Assembly (NCBI GenBank): GCA_963693305.1
Contig: OY855903.1
Location: 25,564,455-25,628,454, forward strand
Length of the DNA stretch: 64,000 nucleotides
Origin: Meandrina meandrites
Lineage: Eukaryota; Cnidaria; Anthozoa; Scleractinia; Meandrinidae
Direction of reading: 5' to 3'
Shown here piece by piece: positions 37,315 to 48,604 of this stretch. The notes under the pieces were generated by a model, which saw only the letters and a list, made by a program, of their open reading frames with translations, was not told the origin of the DNA and did not search any database. Within the stretch, counting starts at the first letter, position 1, and each line of letters opens with the position of its first letter. Made by a program: the position numbers and the translations under genes.

Positions 37315-39905
37315 GTCTTAAAGAGAAGAGCATGTTATCTTTATTGGTCCTTAAACGATTAAGTGAACTGACGAAAATGAACCGGCTTCGATTCTCAAGC
37401 GAAAATGTATTATTTGCGTTTTGTATTCACCCTAGTTCCGTTGTTTCTGTTGTCAAAACGAAAATGACGGAAACAGCAGCTTCGCATTATCACCTCGTGA
37501 AAACCTTTGAATATGAAACGCAAATTGTCACTGAAAAGTTACTTTCCTCAGAGAACATATACCCGATTAAGGGTAACAAGAAATGAAGATAGTATCAAGA
37601 GCCCTTCATTAAATAACTGAAGCCTACAACGTTGTGATTTAAAATTATAACGAAAAAATGATTATGAAATGAGACAAGCAATTAGTGCTTTTAAAGAAAA
37701 GAAGATTCCCTGGAGATTTCAATTTTTTTATTTACAACTTCATTTTGTTTGCTTTGTCTCAATAACGCTACGTAGTATTGCTAGGATTTCACAAAATTAA
37801 TATAGGTTTGCGTGTTATTTTTCGCAACTTAAAATTCTAAGCTTTCATGTTTATTTTGTGGTTCCAGTGTTATGTCAGCTTTGTTTTAATAATCTAAAAA
37901 AAATTAACAGAATGAACAATGATGCCCAAATATTTCTTAACGAAAACCACATCCAAAATGCCGCGGTTCAGTGATTGAGTTCGGTATTTTATGCTTTACA
38001 CACAAGCGACAAGTGTAAGCACAGATTCAACCTTTATTATTATTAACCCTTTAACGATTCGTGTACTGCTGCTAAGCGCAGATTGCAATTTTAAACACAT
38101 GTTAAAATTTCACGTCTTTCTACCCATTTCTTCCAGTACCTCAAGGAACAGACGTTTGATTTAATTTACAAACAGCATGATTCGGCTATCTTGTTAACAG
38201 CAAAACGTCCGACGATCAATCAATTTTCCACGGAATGTGCGATAACGCTTAACACCTCTGGCTGATAAACGATTGTTTAGTCTCGTGGAACAAAGGCTAT
38301 TAGCTTGTTTATGTTGCTTGTGTGCCGTAAGACGATTCCTGGTGCGTTTGCCTGGGAGATAAAATAAGGGCTGATATCGATACGCTTGAAATGTAAATAA
38401 CATGGATTCTTACGTCTAAATTTGAGAGGGACTATTTAGAACTTGGCTAAATCAAAAACATTTACTCGCAAAAGTAAATCATTTTCGATTGTTTGGTTCT
38501 AATTTTCATGGCAAATTAGTTATAGATTGGATCTCGGCCAATCAGCCACGAAAATGACGTCTTGTTTTGTTTGAATGGCACTTATAGAAGGCTTTTTATT
38601 TGCTTTTCATTTGAATGCGATTTGCCCGGCCAGTCGTAGTTAAGTTCTGTGATTTAAAGAAAAAAAAAATTAAATGTATATATAAATAATGACATGTAAT
38701 TATAAATATAAATGTAGATTGTTCGAGTCTGTGTGTTGGCGAAATAACCACTACAATGCGCGTTTAATGCAAAGAATATAGAAAAAAGCCTTCATATATT
38801 ACGAACTGCTACTTTTTCTCGTTGAATTTTCAGTACATTCGTTTGCTTAAGACGTTTCAAACTCCTCTACGGTGCAGTTTATATAACGATCACAAACTTT
38901 TCTTACTCTGAACGCTTGGGGGGATCATATTTTTTCCCAATTGCTATTTATAGTTGAGAGGCGATTTACAAACAATTCATTTTGTTCTTAGGTGATTTAA
39001 AAGCAATTTGGTGATTTTCAATTAGTTTTAGTTCAGCAAAGCTATTGTATAAAGTCTTTCTTACGAACACATCACTGGCGAAGGGTGTAGTTAATTACAA
39101 GGTTGGTTTATTTGGGTTTTGTTTATAATAATGCTATTGCTATAGTTGTATTAGTTTTATTTAAATTTTAATGCTCCATGCTTTAGTTGCGTTGTTATTA
39201 GCCAAAGTAGGTGGTCATTAGCCAAAAGGATTAGCCGCTAAAACGTTTATTAAACTCAAAACATATTTCTTTGACGAAGAAACTGATAGTTCGTCTTCAT
39301 ATTTTCGCTAGCGGTCGAACGCAATTTGGTTTGAAAACCGGATCCACGTGAGCATGACCAAATGAAAAATCACGTGACTACAAGTAACCTTGCAACGTTT
39401 AAAAGCATTTGGAAGTGTAGCAATGAAACTGCAGCTTTTGAAACATCGACCCAAAAAGCATTGAAAGTTTTAATGGATTTGGTAGAAAGGCCATAAAACT
39501 ATAATGGATTGTATGAAATTCTTAATAACATTTTTACAAAAATACCATTTCGGCACTTTTCAGTTTAAAAAACATGTGCGCAGAGCAACACGTCATTCGA
39601 ACAGTCCCCAGTCCGCTTTATGTGTTTCGCGGCCTTCGTGTCAGCCAAAACAGATCCATAGCAATGAAGCGGGTTTCATAAACCGACAGCAAAGTTGTGT
39701 CAAAGCTAGACTAGGGTCTAATAACACACTTCTCATACGGAGCGAAAAAATTTCGCTGGTGGCCTTCGCGAAAACGCAACTAAGTAGGAGAATTCTGCTC
39801 GCAGCTGGTCGCGGGTAGAAAGCGCGGGAAAACGTGTAAAAAGGTCGAGATTAAACAAAACACAAAACTAACTCACAGTATAGCTGCTCTAAAAGTAGGC
39901 TCGCT
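37315..39905. other. Receptor 3' flank and intergenic DNA
   Basis: The receptor's 3' UTR begins here. A possible poly(A) signal ATTAAA lies near 37609, but no clear end is visible. A 131-codon frame (37191-37586) overlaps the receptor's end in another frame and is not a gene. The rest is AT-rich and featureless. Confidence 0.4.
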
Positions 39906-39906
39906 T

Positions 39907-40136
39907 TAAGGCCAGGCAAAACGAGGAAACATATTTCCAGAAACACCCGTAGCGCGCACACGTTTCCCCAATGTTTCCCAGTTTTGCCACACGGGAAGCA
40001 TTGTTTCCAGCGTCAATTTGGTTTCCAAGAAGCAAAATTTGCTTCTGCTACACGGCAGGAAAGATTTCGTGTTTCCGCGCGGCATGGAAACACGGCAAAA
40101 TGAGGAAACATATTTCCCCGTTTTGCCAGGCCTTTA
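39907..40136. mobile_element. MITE with 'TAAGGCCAGGCAAAACG' termini
   Basis: The left end TAAGGCCAGGCAAAACGAGG is mirrored at the right by ccccgttttgccaggccttta. Internally 'ggaaacatatttcc', 'gtttccc' and 'cggaaacac'-like words repeat. Flanks do not show an intact target duplication. The internal composition, alternating GGAAAC/GTTTCC, matches a MITE type I recall from corals. The 77-codon frame inside is repeat sequence. Confidence 0.55.
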
Positions 40137-40800
40137 GTGAAAATATTTTATGCTTTAACACACAATCCTGTGTAAGATATCGAACGACTAATATTGATAC
40201 GTAGTATAGAAAAGTAGTGTAAGCACTTCTCGTCAGTTCTTGACGAGCAGTATAATAATGCGTACGTAGGTAAAATATATAGTGACTTGTACTCCGTGCT
40301 ATGCCCCGTTAAACCACCGGTTTTGCAGGTCAATATATAGCACTGGGACATGTAAACAAACCGTTATATAATTTAAGACAACGTTGATTGAACCTGGAAG
40401 GAATTGACACTGAAATATATTTGGAAGAAAATAAAAGTATCTTATTGCCTGGACACGCGTGAAGTTTTTGACGAATTTTCATTGCATTTCTGAGTTCTCT
40501 CCACACGTATAATTTCCTTATCATTTTGTTTTTCTATTGGGAAAAAAGATTTTCGTTTGATTTGGTTTGGTTTGATTGAAACAGTTAAGCTGGTTGTTTC
40601 CCAATAGGATATGGTTACCCAACAACCTTCGGTTGAAACGGCATACCATTATTTCACAAATCCTTTCAAATTATACCGAAGGCAGTTTCCCCCAATAAGA
40701 CAAGAAAAAATTCAACCATCCCAGCCACCCGAAAACGGTTGTCCCTTAAAGAATGCTTGTTATCAATCTTTTCACCCGACTCGGTTGGTGGGTTAACTTA
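40137..40800. other. Intergenic DNA
   Basis: No gene recognised. A 'gtttgatttggtttggtttgatt' low-complexity patch lies at 40555-40577. Confidence 0.4.
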
Positions 40801-41046
40801 AGTCTGCTTTCGAGCCTAGCGGCTCATCAGGCCAAAGGCTATCCCGGTTTCCGTAGCGTGAAGCGACCAGGAGTATTTCTACTCTCCCCCTCCCGCTACC
40901 ACGGATAGGATGCTAAACTATTTCGCCGGCACCCAAATACACCTGGGTGGGGAGAGGTACTGTGAGCATAACGCAGTGACTTCGGCCGATTAGGGCTGGA
41001 ACGCGGAGCTTTCAACTGGAGTCCTGCGCACTAACCATTCGGCCAC
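40801..41046 (-). mobile_element. tRNA-derived SINE
   Basis: Read on the minus strand, the head (41046 downward) is gtggccgaatggttagtgcg, a good tRNA A-box region, followed about 45 bases on by gcgttccagccc, a decayed B box. The body contains the block 'cacctgggtggggagaggta' (plus-strand reading) and the tail reads 'cgggatagcctttggcctga', then 'tgagccgctaggctcgaaagcagactt'. That tail resembles the fragment at 48066-48148. Such tRNA-headed SINEs are transcribed by RNA polymerase III and copied by LINE machinery. I recall this body sequence from corals and other marine invertebrates. Confidence 0.7.
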
Positions 41047-41783
41047 TTCCAGTTGGAAGAGCGTTCTTTTAGGACACTTCAATCAAATTTACCAAAACCG
41101 GTTGCATTTAACTGCTGGTAGCTGGTTCTAATAGAATACGAACTGGGATTCTGGGGAGTTTTTTTTAAACTCGCAGACAGTCTCCGCGAGTTTAACGCAA
41201 AGTTCCTAGAAAGCGTGCAGTCGCTTATTTTAAGGCGTTCTAGGTTGAAAGTTCTTGACGGAGCCAACAACAATATTTTCAAACAAGATAAAAGCGACTG
41301 GCCCCATTCTATCAAGTATAACACTCCAAAACGTGCTAAATGAACTATTTTGTACGGTTTTTGACGAAGGGAAAGTTAAAAAGCGACTGTACCGGTTTTT
41401 GTTATCGCATTTTATAACATTCTTTAGAACATAAGCAAAAAAATATTACAGGGCTGGTTCTAAAATTCAAAGGCGGATTCAGAATTCAAACTTTAAGGAA
41501 ATTCTTAGGCATCGGTTTCCGTTTATATATATAAATATACACCCAACGGGACCCTACATATTTCACGCCAATGTTTATTCACCCGGAGCAAAATGCAGGC
41601 AAAACCTTTAAAACCTTTGAAATTTACTGACATTGTGAGGAGAATTATCCAAAAAGATTTAATCAGACTTTTAAACAACTTAGTTTCCTTCTTTGTTTAT
41701 TTGGCTTTTCTTCCATTGGCCGTTTATGGTTGTAAAAAGGGCGTTGTTGTTTTTCATCGTGGTAAAGTACAAACAAAATTAGA
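41047..41783. other. Intergenic DNA
   Basis: No gene recognised. The frame 41593-41865 runs into the MITE that follows and lacks recognisable features. Confidence 0.4.
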
Positions 41784-42016
41784 GAGATTATGCATGACGT
41801 TTGTTTTTCCCGCGAACGGCAAAAATTCCACTTCTGCAGTCTGCCGTTTGGTGCTTGTTCGCTAAAATGAGCAGGTTTGTGTTTGTCGCGAATGTGTGAT
41901 TTTTTCCCTATTTTTATGACGATTTATTTTGAATTTGATAAAAAGATAACAAAATGAAAGGCAAGCTCGCGTTTGCCATTTGGCGTATGACGTCATGCTT
42001 AATCTCTCTAATAAAA
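41784..42016. mobile_element. MITE of the 'TTAGAGAGATTA' family, complete copy
   Basis: The termini are inverted: attagagagattatgcatga at the left and tcatgcttaatctctctaat at the right. The right terminus contains a perfect TGACGTCA (41988-41995). The body includes 'aaaatgaaaggcaagctcg', 'cgcgtttgcc' and a 'ctgccgtttgg' block, both shared with the fragment at 8183-8371. Non-coding. Confidence 0.65.
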
Positions 42017-42039
42017 ACTTTTAGTTTGTCTCACGATGC

Positions 42040-42480
42040 TAGGGGTTGACACATTATGCTCCTAAAATCGAGCATTATGCTTTTTGGCACTGCCCTCAAA
42101 ACAAACTATTACGGTATGCTCCAAATTATGCTCGATTGTTGCTATTATGCTCGTAATTATGCCGTAAAAATTTTTCCCGGACCCCATGAAGCGCGAAAAT
42201 ACAAACCAGAATGACCTTAGGAGCCTGGCATAATGAGAGTAATCAGGTCTAAAGTGCAAAACCCACTTGAGGATGCACTGGGAACAAGCGTACAGTGCTC
42301 GATAGAACATTAAAATCGCTTGAAATTTTGTAGTTTTAACTTAATAAATGTAAAATGGTAGCTCTAAAAAAGGAAATAACTGTTATGTCGCAAAATGGCA
42401 CTATTATGCCGGCATTATGCTCGATGCTCCATCTATAGTATTATGCTCGAAATTATGCCGGCATAATGTGTCAGCCCCTA
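42040..42480. mobile_element. hAT-type MITE with perfect 8-bp target duplication
   Basis: The octamer CACGATGC occurs at 42032-42039 and again at 42481-42488, immediately outside inverted termini TAGGGGTTGACACATTATGC and (complement) TAGGGGCTGACACATTATGC. The first and last about 110 bp are rich in 'attatgctcg' and 'attatgccgg'. The 441-bp element has no transposase frame. The 8-bp duplication assigns it to hAT with good confidence. It ends only about 20 bp before the Penelope-like relic. Confidence 0.88.
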
Positions 42481-42688
42481 CACGATGCAGTTAATTGTGA
42501 TATGAATGCGACGTTTCAACTGTATACTGCACTGCTAGTCTTCATTAGACGATAAAGACAACAACAAGGGATACTACCCTGAGACCAGACTTTGTACAGC
42601 CAAAAGATGCTGTCGACCCGGCTAAGCAAGGCGGCATGGTTTACAGGATGAATGCGGTAAAGTTTATATCGGCGAGACTTGAAGACCT

Positions 42689-42789
42689 CACCCTGCGAGC
42701 AGAGCCCTTTATTTTCCACTGATGTGCTTGACGTTTTCTTCCCAAATCTCAGCCGCAGCGAAGTTAAAAGAGGCTCTGCTCGCAGGGTG
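42689..42789. mobile_element. 101-bp MITE inserted in the Penelope-like relic
   Basis: TGAAGACCT is duplicated at 42680-42688 and 42790-42798, flanking a small inverted-repeat element whose termini read CACCCTGCGAGCAGAGCC and GGCTCTGCTCGCAGGGTG. It interrupts the GIY-YIG frame right after the VYIGET motif, so it arrived after the retroelement. The repeat is 9 bp (8 if the leading T is chance). That would fit a Mutator-like or hAT origin respectively. Confidence 0.85.
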
Positions 42790-42993
42790 TGAAGACCTGT
42801 GCCCGACTCGCCAGTACCCAGGCCTCCGTCGTTTCAAAGCACTCCCACAACACCGGACGCCACCCGCTTTGGAATGAAATGAAGTTTATTGATCGTGATT
42901 TTCATTGGTACACACGCATGGTCAAAGAGGTAATTCGGCTATAAGACTTTACCCTAGCTAACCACATCAGCAGGCATAGTGGAATGTAAATTT

Positions 42994-43027
<34 letters not shown>

Positions 43028-43159
43028 CCACATGAGAACTGTACGACATCCAACCGCTGAGGGAGCGATCCACTGGATCGAAATGCACCAATCACAGCTG
43101 TAGCCAACAACCGAGCATCGTGCTTTATAAGTTTACGCGTACCCAGTCGGCCTCATCGC

Positions 43160-43190
43160 CTGATGAAGACTAGCAGTGTGCAGTCGAAAC
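43160..43190 (+). ncRNA. Hammerhead-ribozyme-like core at the 3' end of the relic
   Basis: CTGATGA (43160-43166) is followed by a helix-II-like stem GACT...AGTC and then GAAAC (43186-43190). This is the order and spacing of the conserved hammerhead core. Penelope-like elements are known to carry hammerhead motifs near their ends, so the placement is apt. I could not draw convincing helices I and III or a cleavage triplet, so activity is doubtful. Confidence 0.4.
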
Positions 43191-43195
43191 GTCGC

Positions 43196-44655
43196 CATTC
43201 AGTCCAAGGCTTGTCTTCCTTTTCGGTCATCGTGCGCTGGATTTGGCGCGAAATTCGCCAGCACGGATCCGTGGACATTATCTGTTCCGAGAAGCAAGAG
43301 ATTTCCGAGAGCGAAGCTCGAGGAAACCTGCGAGCTTCAAGAAACAGATACTATCCAAGGACAAATATTCGTGCACATTTTTGGAGCTAAATGGAGGCTA
43401 TTGTGTTTATTATCCTTCGAATATTTTCACACAAGGCCGCATTTTGGGAGACCTTTTCTCAATTCTGTCGGCGCTCAAAATATTGTTGGTCTATTCAGAA
43501 TGTTTGGTGCTATTCATTTTAACATTATTTACTCGGGATAAAAACTAAATTAAAAAGTTCAAGAACTGGGGAATATCACTTGGGAAATATCATCTCTGAT
43601 ATTCCCCAGTTTTGGCTGCATCACGTAACATGTTGAGACCAATCGCGCGCGCGAAAATTATTTGATGGATTATTAATACTCAATATTTTTGGCCTGTATT
43701 GTTCATGAAGATGTTTCACTTCGCATTGGGGTGGCCAGCTCCAATCAGTCATTGACCGAAATTGGTCGGATGGAATAATCGTTGAATAAAGAGATGGCGC
43801 TTCCCATTTATTATCCAGTTTTCGGATATTGTTTTGCCTTGTTGTTGTAGCTTCTGCAGCTTTTGACTTGTTTTTTTCTGTGCATTTTCAACGGCATTCT
43901 GATGCGGCAATGTAAACAGGCTTTCAGCTATTACACAGAAAAGTTGATGTTGGCATAGTAAATTCCGTGCAAGTCTCCCTATGTATTTGTCACTGACCAA
44001 TCAGAATCCAGTTATTTTGTAGAGTATATTAACACAAGCCTGTCTATCATATTCTAGATTATTAGTCAGCCCTTATCTGATTCTAACTTCCACCTATCTC
44101 GTTCCTACAGTACACCCCCTTCATCTCTCCGTGGCCCCCCACCTCCCTGGAAACATACGGTTGTTAGAATGCTACACTGTAAATGTGAACCATCAAAAAA
44201 TTAAATGTATCTATAACTTGCAGGACGAAGGCGGAACCATCGCGCAAATGCACTGCCGTTTTATTTTTCGAAGGAGAACTTCATACTAAAAGTAGCCAGT
44301 CAAACAAGTAAGCCGGGAATTATCGTTGTGTACGGCTTAGCTTTTTATCGTAGTTTGTGACAATCTAGCTAGCGCACAAGTCTCAGGCATCGTCAATCGT
44401 GCTCTAGAACGAAAAATCTCGTAAAACCATAATCCATCTCAGTTGACTAGTTTCCGTATCATTGCCATCAAAAATTTCAAGTTGCAATGTTGTATGCGAG
44501 CGCTGTAAACGCATCGTTTTGGAAACGAGTAAGACTGTGAGTAAGGGAAAGGTTTCATTGATTTTCTATTTCATACATGTACTTGCCAGCTTCCAGACTA
44601 CGATTTCCTAAGTTTAAGTCCCAATAACGGGAATACAGATCTATAATTAACCCAG
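43196..44655. other. Intergenic DNA
   Basis: No gene recognised. Overlapping frames at 43163-43548 begin inside the retroelement end and have no known domain. At 43566-43612 a hairpin is formed by 'actggggaatatca' and 'tgatattccccagt'. Confidence 0.4.
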
Positions 44656-46374
44656 CAAGGCTGCTGCCTAAGGAAATTTCTAAGGAGCCCTTCGGGCTCC
44701 TAACATCAAAAGTTAGGAGCCCAAGCCATTACTTTAGGAGCCCAGCCTAAAAGTTGCCATGGTCGATCCTCGGGGGAGGGGGGTGGGGTAAAAGAAAAAA
44801 AAAATCTAGGAGAGGGGTCTGGGGAGCAGCCGCCCTTCCCCCCCTCCCCCCTCTACCGTCCCCTTCCACATGCACACACATTTTATTTTGTCAGTAGAGC
44901 CTTTGTACGTGAACAGAAAACTCCTTCGGACAAGATTTTTTTCTGCAAGCTTCTGAAGGTAACCTCCCTCAAATAGTTGTGTGAGAAATTCCAGCTTTCT
45001 TAACTTGAAAGTTTATTTAACCGAGCCTCTCCTTCGATAAAACCCTTTTTACACTGATTGGGTGACATGAACAGGAGTGTGTATATTCGAAAGTTTCTGT
45101 AGGCTTAAAATGAGTTTGAAAATCCAACCAGTATATTGTGCTGTGATGAATGTTGGATAAAGTAAGTTAAAAATGTGTAGAACAAATAAAACAACGTTTA
45201 ATAGGAGTTTTGAACATCCAAAGTTTTGAAGCAAAATCAATGAAGTATGAAGCAGCAAAATTATTATTTCACTTTTGCACAGCAAGCTCACTAAAGAACT
45301 TGAATTATTGTTAGTAATTAAGGTTTAACAGAACCAAGATTACAATTTCGCAGGTCTATTTGAAGGTTAAGGCAAAGGTAATAAAAAGTCAAAACACCTG
45401 TGTAAACACTTTAATTAAATTATGATCTTATCTACATTTTCATAATCAGTTGTCAAAAATAGACCAGAAAAACTAAGTTGTGAAAATAAAAACAGTTTCT
45501 AGGCTTATCAAATGAGTTGCTTATACAATAGATTTTAGTAGTTTTAAAAACAATTCATGTTATTCAAACTGTTTTCAGCAAAGTTTCTAGCACATTATTA
45601 TTTTCAAGAGTAATGTTCTCCTTGCACGGTTCAATAACCGAGATAAAACACGAAACAGTTCGAATGAACAAACAAACAAACTTGATCCACAAAAAGCGGT
45701 AGCTGATAAGAATGTAACAGAAAAGGCACACATTTTCTGTTGTTATGAAATTAAGCGTTCTGTGAAGTGAAAAAATTAAAGTTTGAGTTAAATAACAAGC
45801 TTAATTACAGTAATTCGTAAGTGTAACATCAAAACATTCTCCACATTATTTTAGGCTTGTTGAAAAGGTTTTTGTATCAAGCTTTTGCAGATTAAAATTG
45901 TCATGATCAGACCTGATGCATGAATGGCCAGGAGATTGATTTCACTTTTGTATCCGTAAAATGTTTACTTCACATTCACTATAAACTCCTCCAAACTCCT
46001 CCAAAACATCAACGTAGCGAACGAAACGTGAAGCAGCCCATAATACTATTCATTCTTCATTCCATATTTGGGAGTCAGTCCCAGTCCTAAACAGTCGAAA
46101 ATAATTGGTTTTCGAAGTTGCACGTATTTATACGCTAAAATTATCTCTATTGTGGACAATTTAGTATTTCCGTTTTGAAATGAAGCGCTTATGGTTTTAA
46201 ACGGGATATATCTTACGCCAGTGGAACAAAGTTACAAGGAAATTGAAGTCATTAGATGAGAATGGAAAATCTATGCTTAGGCGCCCATCCGGGCTCCTTG
46301 AACAAAAATTTAGTCGCCCGCACTCGTAACTTAGGCGCCCCAGGCGACCGGGCGCCCGTTAGGCAGCAGCCTTG
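44656..46374. mobile_element. 1.7-kb non-autonomous DNA transposon with inverted ends
   Basis: CCCAG occurs at 44651-44655 and 46375-46379, directly outside inverted termini CAAGGCTGCTGCCTAA. The about 110-bp sub-terminal regions are related inverted repeats rich in 'aggagcccgg' and 'ttaggagccc/ggcgcc' words. The 1.5-kb interior is AT-rich with no frame beyond 80 codons, so no transposase is encoded. A miniature relative lies at 61182-61346. A 5-bp target duplication is suggested, but I do not assign a superfamily. Confidence 0.7.
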
Positions 46375-46379
46375 CCCAG

Positions 46380-48514
46380 GAGTTTCTGGGTGCATTCCCT
46401 TGGGATAATCAGGGGCAAGATCAATGATCCAAGATCACTCGGATCATGATAGTGGATTCAACGCACCCTCCATCTCTGGGAAGCACTTATTACCTCCAGA
46501 AAAACCCCAAATAGAAGCGATGGTGTGATTATCAAACCCTTCTGGGGTAAAATTCATCAATTGTCAAATTTAAAATGAGCAGCATTAGAGTTATTCTGGT
46601 ACCTTCTAAGGAATTGAGCCGAAGAAAAACCTGAATATAACAGAAACTATTTTATACTGCTTTAGCATTGGTCCCCCTTAAGGACGAAAATGAATTTTTG
46701 TACCACACCCACAATGCAAGATTCTGGCCTTCCATTCAAAAATTTTTGACAACCAATATATATGGGAGTCCTGCAGGACAGTCTATAGCTAAACATGATA
46801 CCAGATGAAGTCATCCTGTTACGGTAAGTAAATTTAACTTATAAACTCACCTGAGGTTTTTGTCAAGCTTCATCTGTGTGGTAAGAGATGGAGAAGAAAC
46901 ATAATCTTCAGTTAGCAGCCGTGTTGTTCTTTCAGTTCTGAACTGAAAAGAATCACAAGAATTGCCATTAATTGAGACTACTATGAGAACTACGGTACTT
47001 GGATGGGAGGGGGAGGAGTAAAGTGAAAAGTGAAGGCTGAATAGAGGGTGGTAAGTCCACAATCCTTAGAGGTCACCTACTTTACTCATGCAGGCCAGAG
47101 ATTAGTGAGGAAATGCTAGGGAAGGGGTTGATTGGGCGAAAGGCTGAGGGCAGGGTGGGGTTGGAAGGTTGGGGCTGTATCCAGGCAACAGAACTCTGCC
47201 TTACCTGAGGTGGGGATCATGCAGTCACGCAAGTCACGCAAAAGTCTTTGGTTTGTTTAGTTAGTTATAGTTTGGGCTTGCACTTAAACCTGTGAAGGAA
47301 GGAAGAAAGCTGTTTAACTCCAAGCATTTGAATTTCTTACAGGAATCAGAGCAATTTATTAAATATTCATACATTAGCTGCAATTGATTACTCTGAAAAC
47401 CTAGGAAGGCATGGCACAGATTTAATGAGGCTTTTCAAGGGGTTTTGGCGACAGGCGACATCCCTGCAAAATTGCTAAAAATGTAGTGACAATCTTGTTC
47501 AGAACACCGACAGCCGACAGAAACTGTTGGTAAAAAAGCGACAATTTGCGACAGCAACATTTGTCTCAAGCCATATAGGCGACAGGTGGGATGGAAAATG
47601 AGCGACAAAGTGACATCAGAACCCCCCTTGGAAGACCTCTTTAATGTTAGGGGGTAATCATGCAATGGACTAGCATCCCATCCAGGAGGGAGTTGAAATA
47701 CCATAAATGAAGATGTAATCAATGCCCAGGGTGTCTATTAAATTTTAGGGGTCCTAGGAGCGGCATTAAAAAGATATGAGGCATTTTTCAAGAGAGGCAT
47801 TTATTTCACTTTAACTGTAATAACGCCAACAAAACAAAATTAAGACAAATAGTTTTCTCACGGAGTAATAAGATAGAAAACCAAGTTTGTAAGTAGGAGA
47901 CTTATCCAATGTGCACAGGTGCGGTTCGTAGTTTGATATCGATGACTTCATCATCATTGGGGTCAGCCACAGTGGCATAAACATGGGGCATCTAATACAA
48001 ACATTGTACCTCAAGGTGGTTGCATAATTAGATACAAGGCATTTATTAGATCATTTACAGTAGTGTCCTAGCTGTTCCATGCTACTGGAACTGGGATAAG
48101 CTCCAGCCTGATGGGCCACTAAGCTCTAATGCAGACTTGACCTTCCTTACTTACTCTGAAAACCTGTCTTTGTGGCTTTCCATAAGCTAAATGGCCTGGC
48201 CAAGGAAGTAGCTGCGAGCAGGCTCACCTTTGGGTCACAAGCATGAGTGGTGAAGCCATTGAAAAATGTCCCACAGGGGAAGGGGGCACCTATTTGGAAG
48301 TGATGAGGATGCTCATCACCTCCCTTTGGGGTATAAATGATACAAAAAGTTTTGGCCTCAGGGTGTTAGATAGACTTGCTCCAAGTCGCTCATTTGATGC
48401 GCAGGAGACCGCTAGATACGGATACAGTGGGCGCGCGCGGTCTTGAAAAACAAAATGGCGGCGGATCGCGGAACAACCCTCGATTTTGTGCGCTACACAG
48501 GGGCCAAATTCAGC
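46380..48514. other. Intergenic DNA with small repeats
   Basis: No confident gene. At 47440-47640 there is a degenerate repeat full of 'gcgaca' and 'gccgacag' words, related to 52800-52980. At 48066-48148 lies a plus-strand SINE tail (ctggaactgggataagctcc, then agcctgatgggccac). Minus-strand splice-like signals near 46852 and 47210 do not assemble into an open gene. Confidence 0.4.
48066..48148 (+). repeat. 3' fragment of a SINE
   Basis: The words gggataagctccagcctgat, gggccact and gcagactt match, in order, the reverse complement of the tail of the minus-strand SINE at 40801-41046. The tRNA-like head is absent, as in typical 5'-truncated insertions. Confidence 0.5.
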
Positions 48515-48604
48515 GCGGTCTCTCGCGGGCGATTTCAAAGCGATTTTACTCAAGTAACTGCGGTCTGTCGCGCGTAATTTCAAAGCGATCTTACTCAAGC
48601 AAAC
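48515..48604. repeat. 45-bp tandem duplication
   Basis: Two adjacent 45-bp units (48515-48559 and 48560-48604) share gcggtct-tcgcg, atttcaaagcgat and ttactcaag with about seven differences. The segment is more GC-rich than its surroundings. Frames across it on both strands are short. Confidence 0.8.

Larger units (their letters stand above)
42508..43195 (+). pseudogene. Penelope-like retroelement relic, GIY-YIG endonuclease part
   Basis: Broken frames read as the C-terminal region of a Penelope-like element polyprotein. At 42561-42660: LRPDFVQPKDAVDPAKQGG, then VYR. After a frameshift: CGKVYIGET (about 42654-42679, the YIG part of GIY-YIG). After a 110-bp insertion: SKHSHNTGRHPLWNEMKFID (about 42835-42894), then RDFHWYTRMVKEVI. 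Later, in another frame: ISEAWMPTIKKH. The domain nicks DNA for target-primed insertion in intact elements. Stops and frameshifts make this a dead copy. Inverted copies of a ctgatgaag...gaaacg motif lie at both ends (42508-42551 and 43157-43194). Recognition is from family memory; the exact lineage is unassigned. Confidence 0.75.

Noticed and set aside
37191..37586. 131-codon plus-strand frame overlapping the receptor's 3' end
   Set aside because: It starts inside the receptor CDS in another frame and has no recognisable domain; the receptor frame is clearly the real one.
41000..41046. A genuine tRNA gene on the minus strand
   Set aside because: The A-box region is good, but the B box is decayed and the cloverleaf cannot be closed; it continues into a SINE body.
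43163..43548. Three overlapping plus-strand frames of 75-121 codons after the retroelement relic
   Set aside because: They overlap one another in all three frames and match nothing recognisable; probably repeat-flanking chance frames.
46852..47300. Minus-strand exon-like segments with good splice sites (46852-46949 and about 47210-47295)
   Set aside because: The upstream segment has stops in all frames, and joining onward gives a stop after about 15 codons; at most a non-coding transcript.
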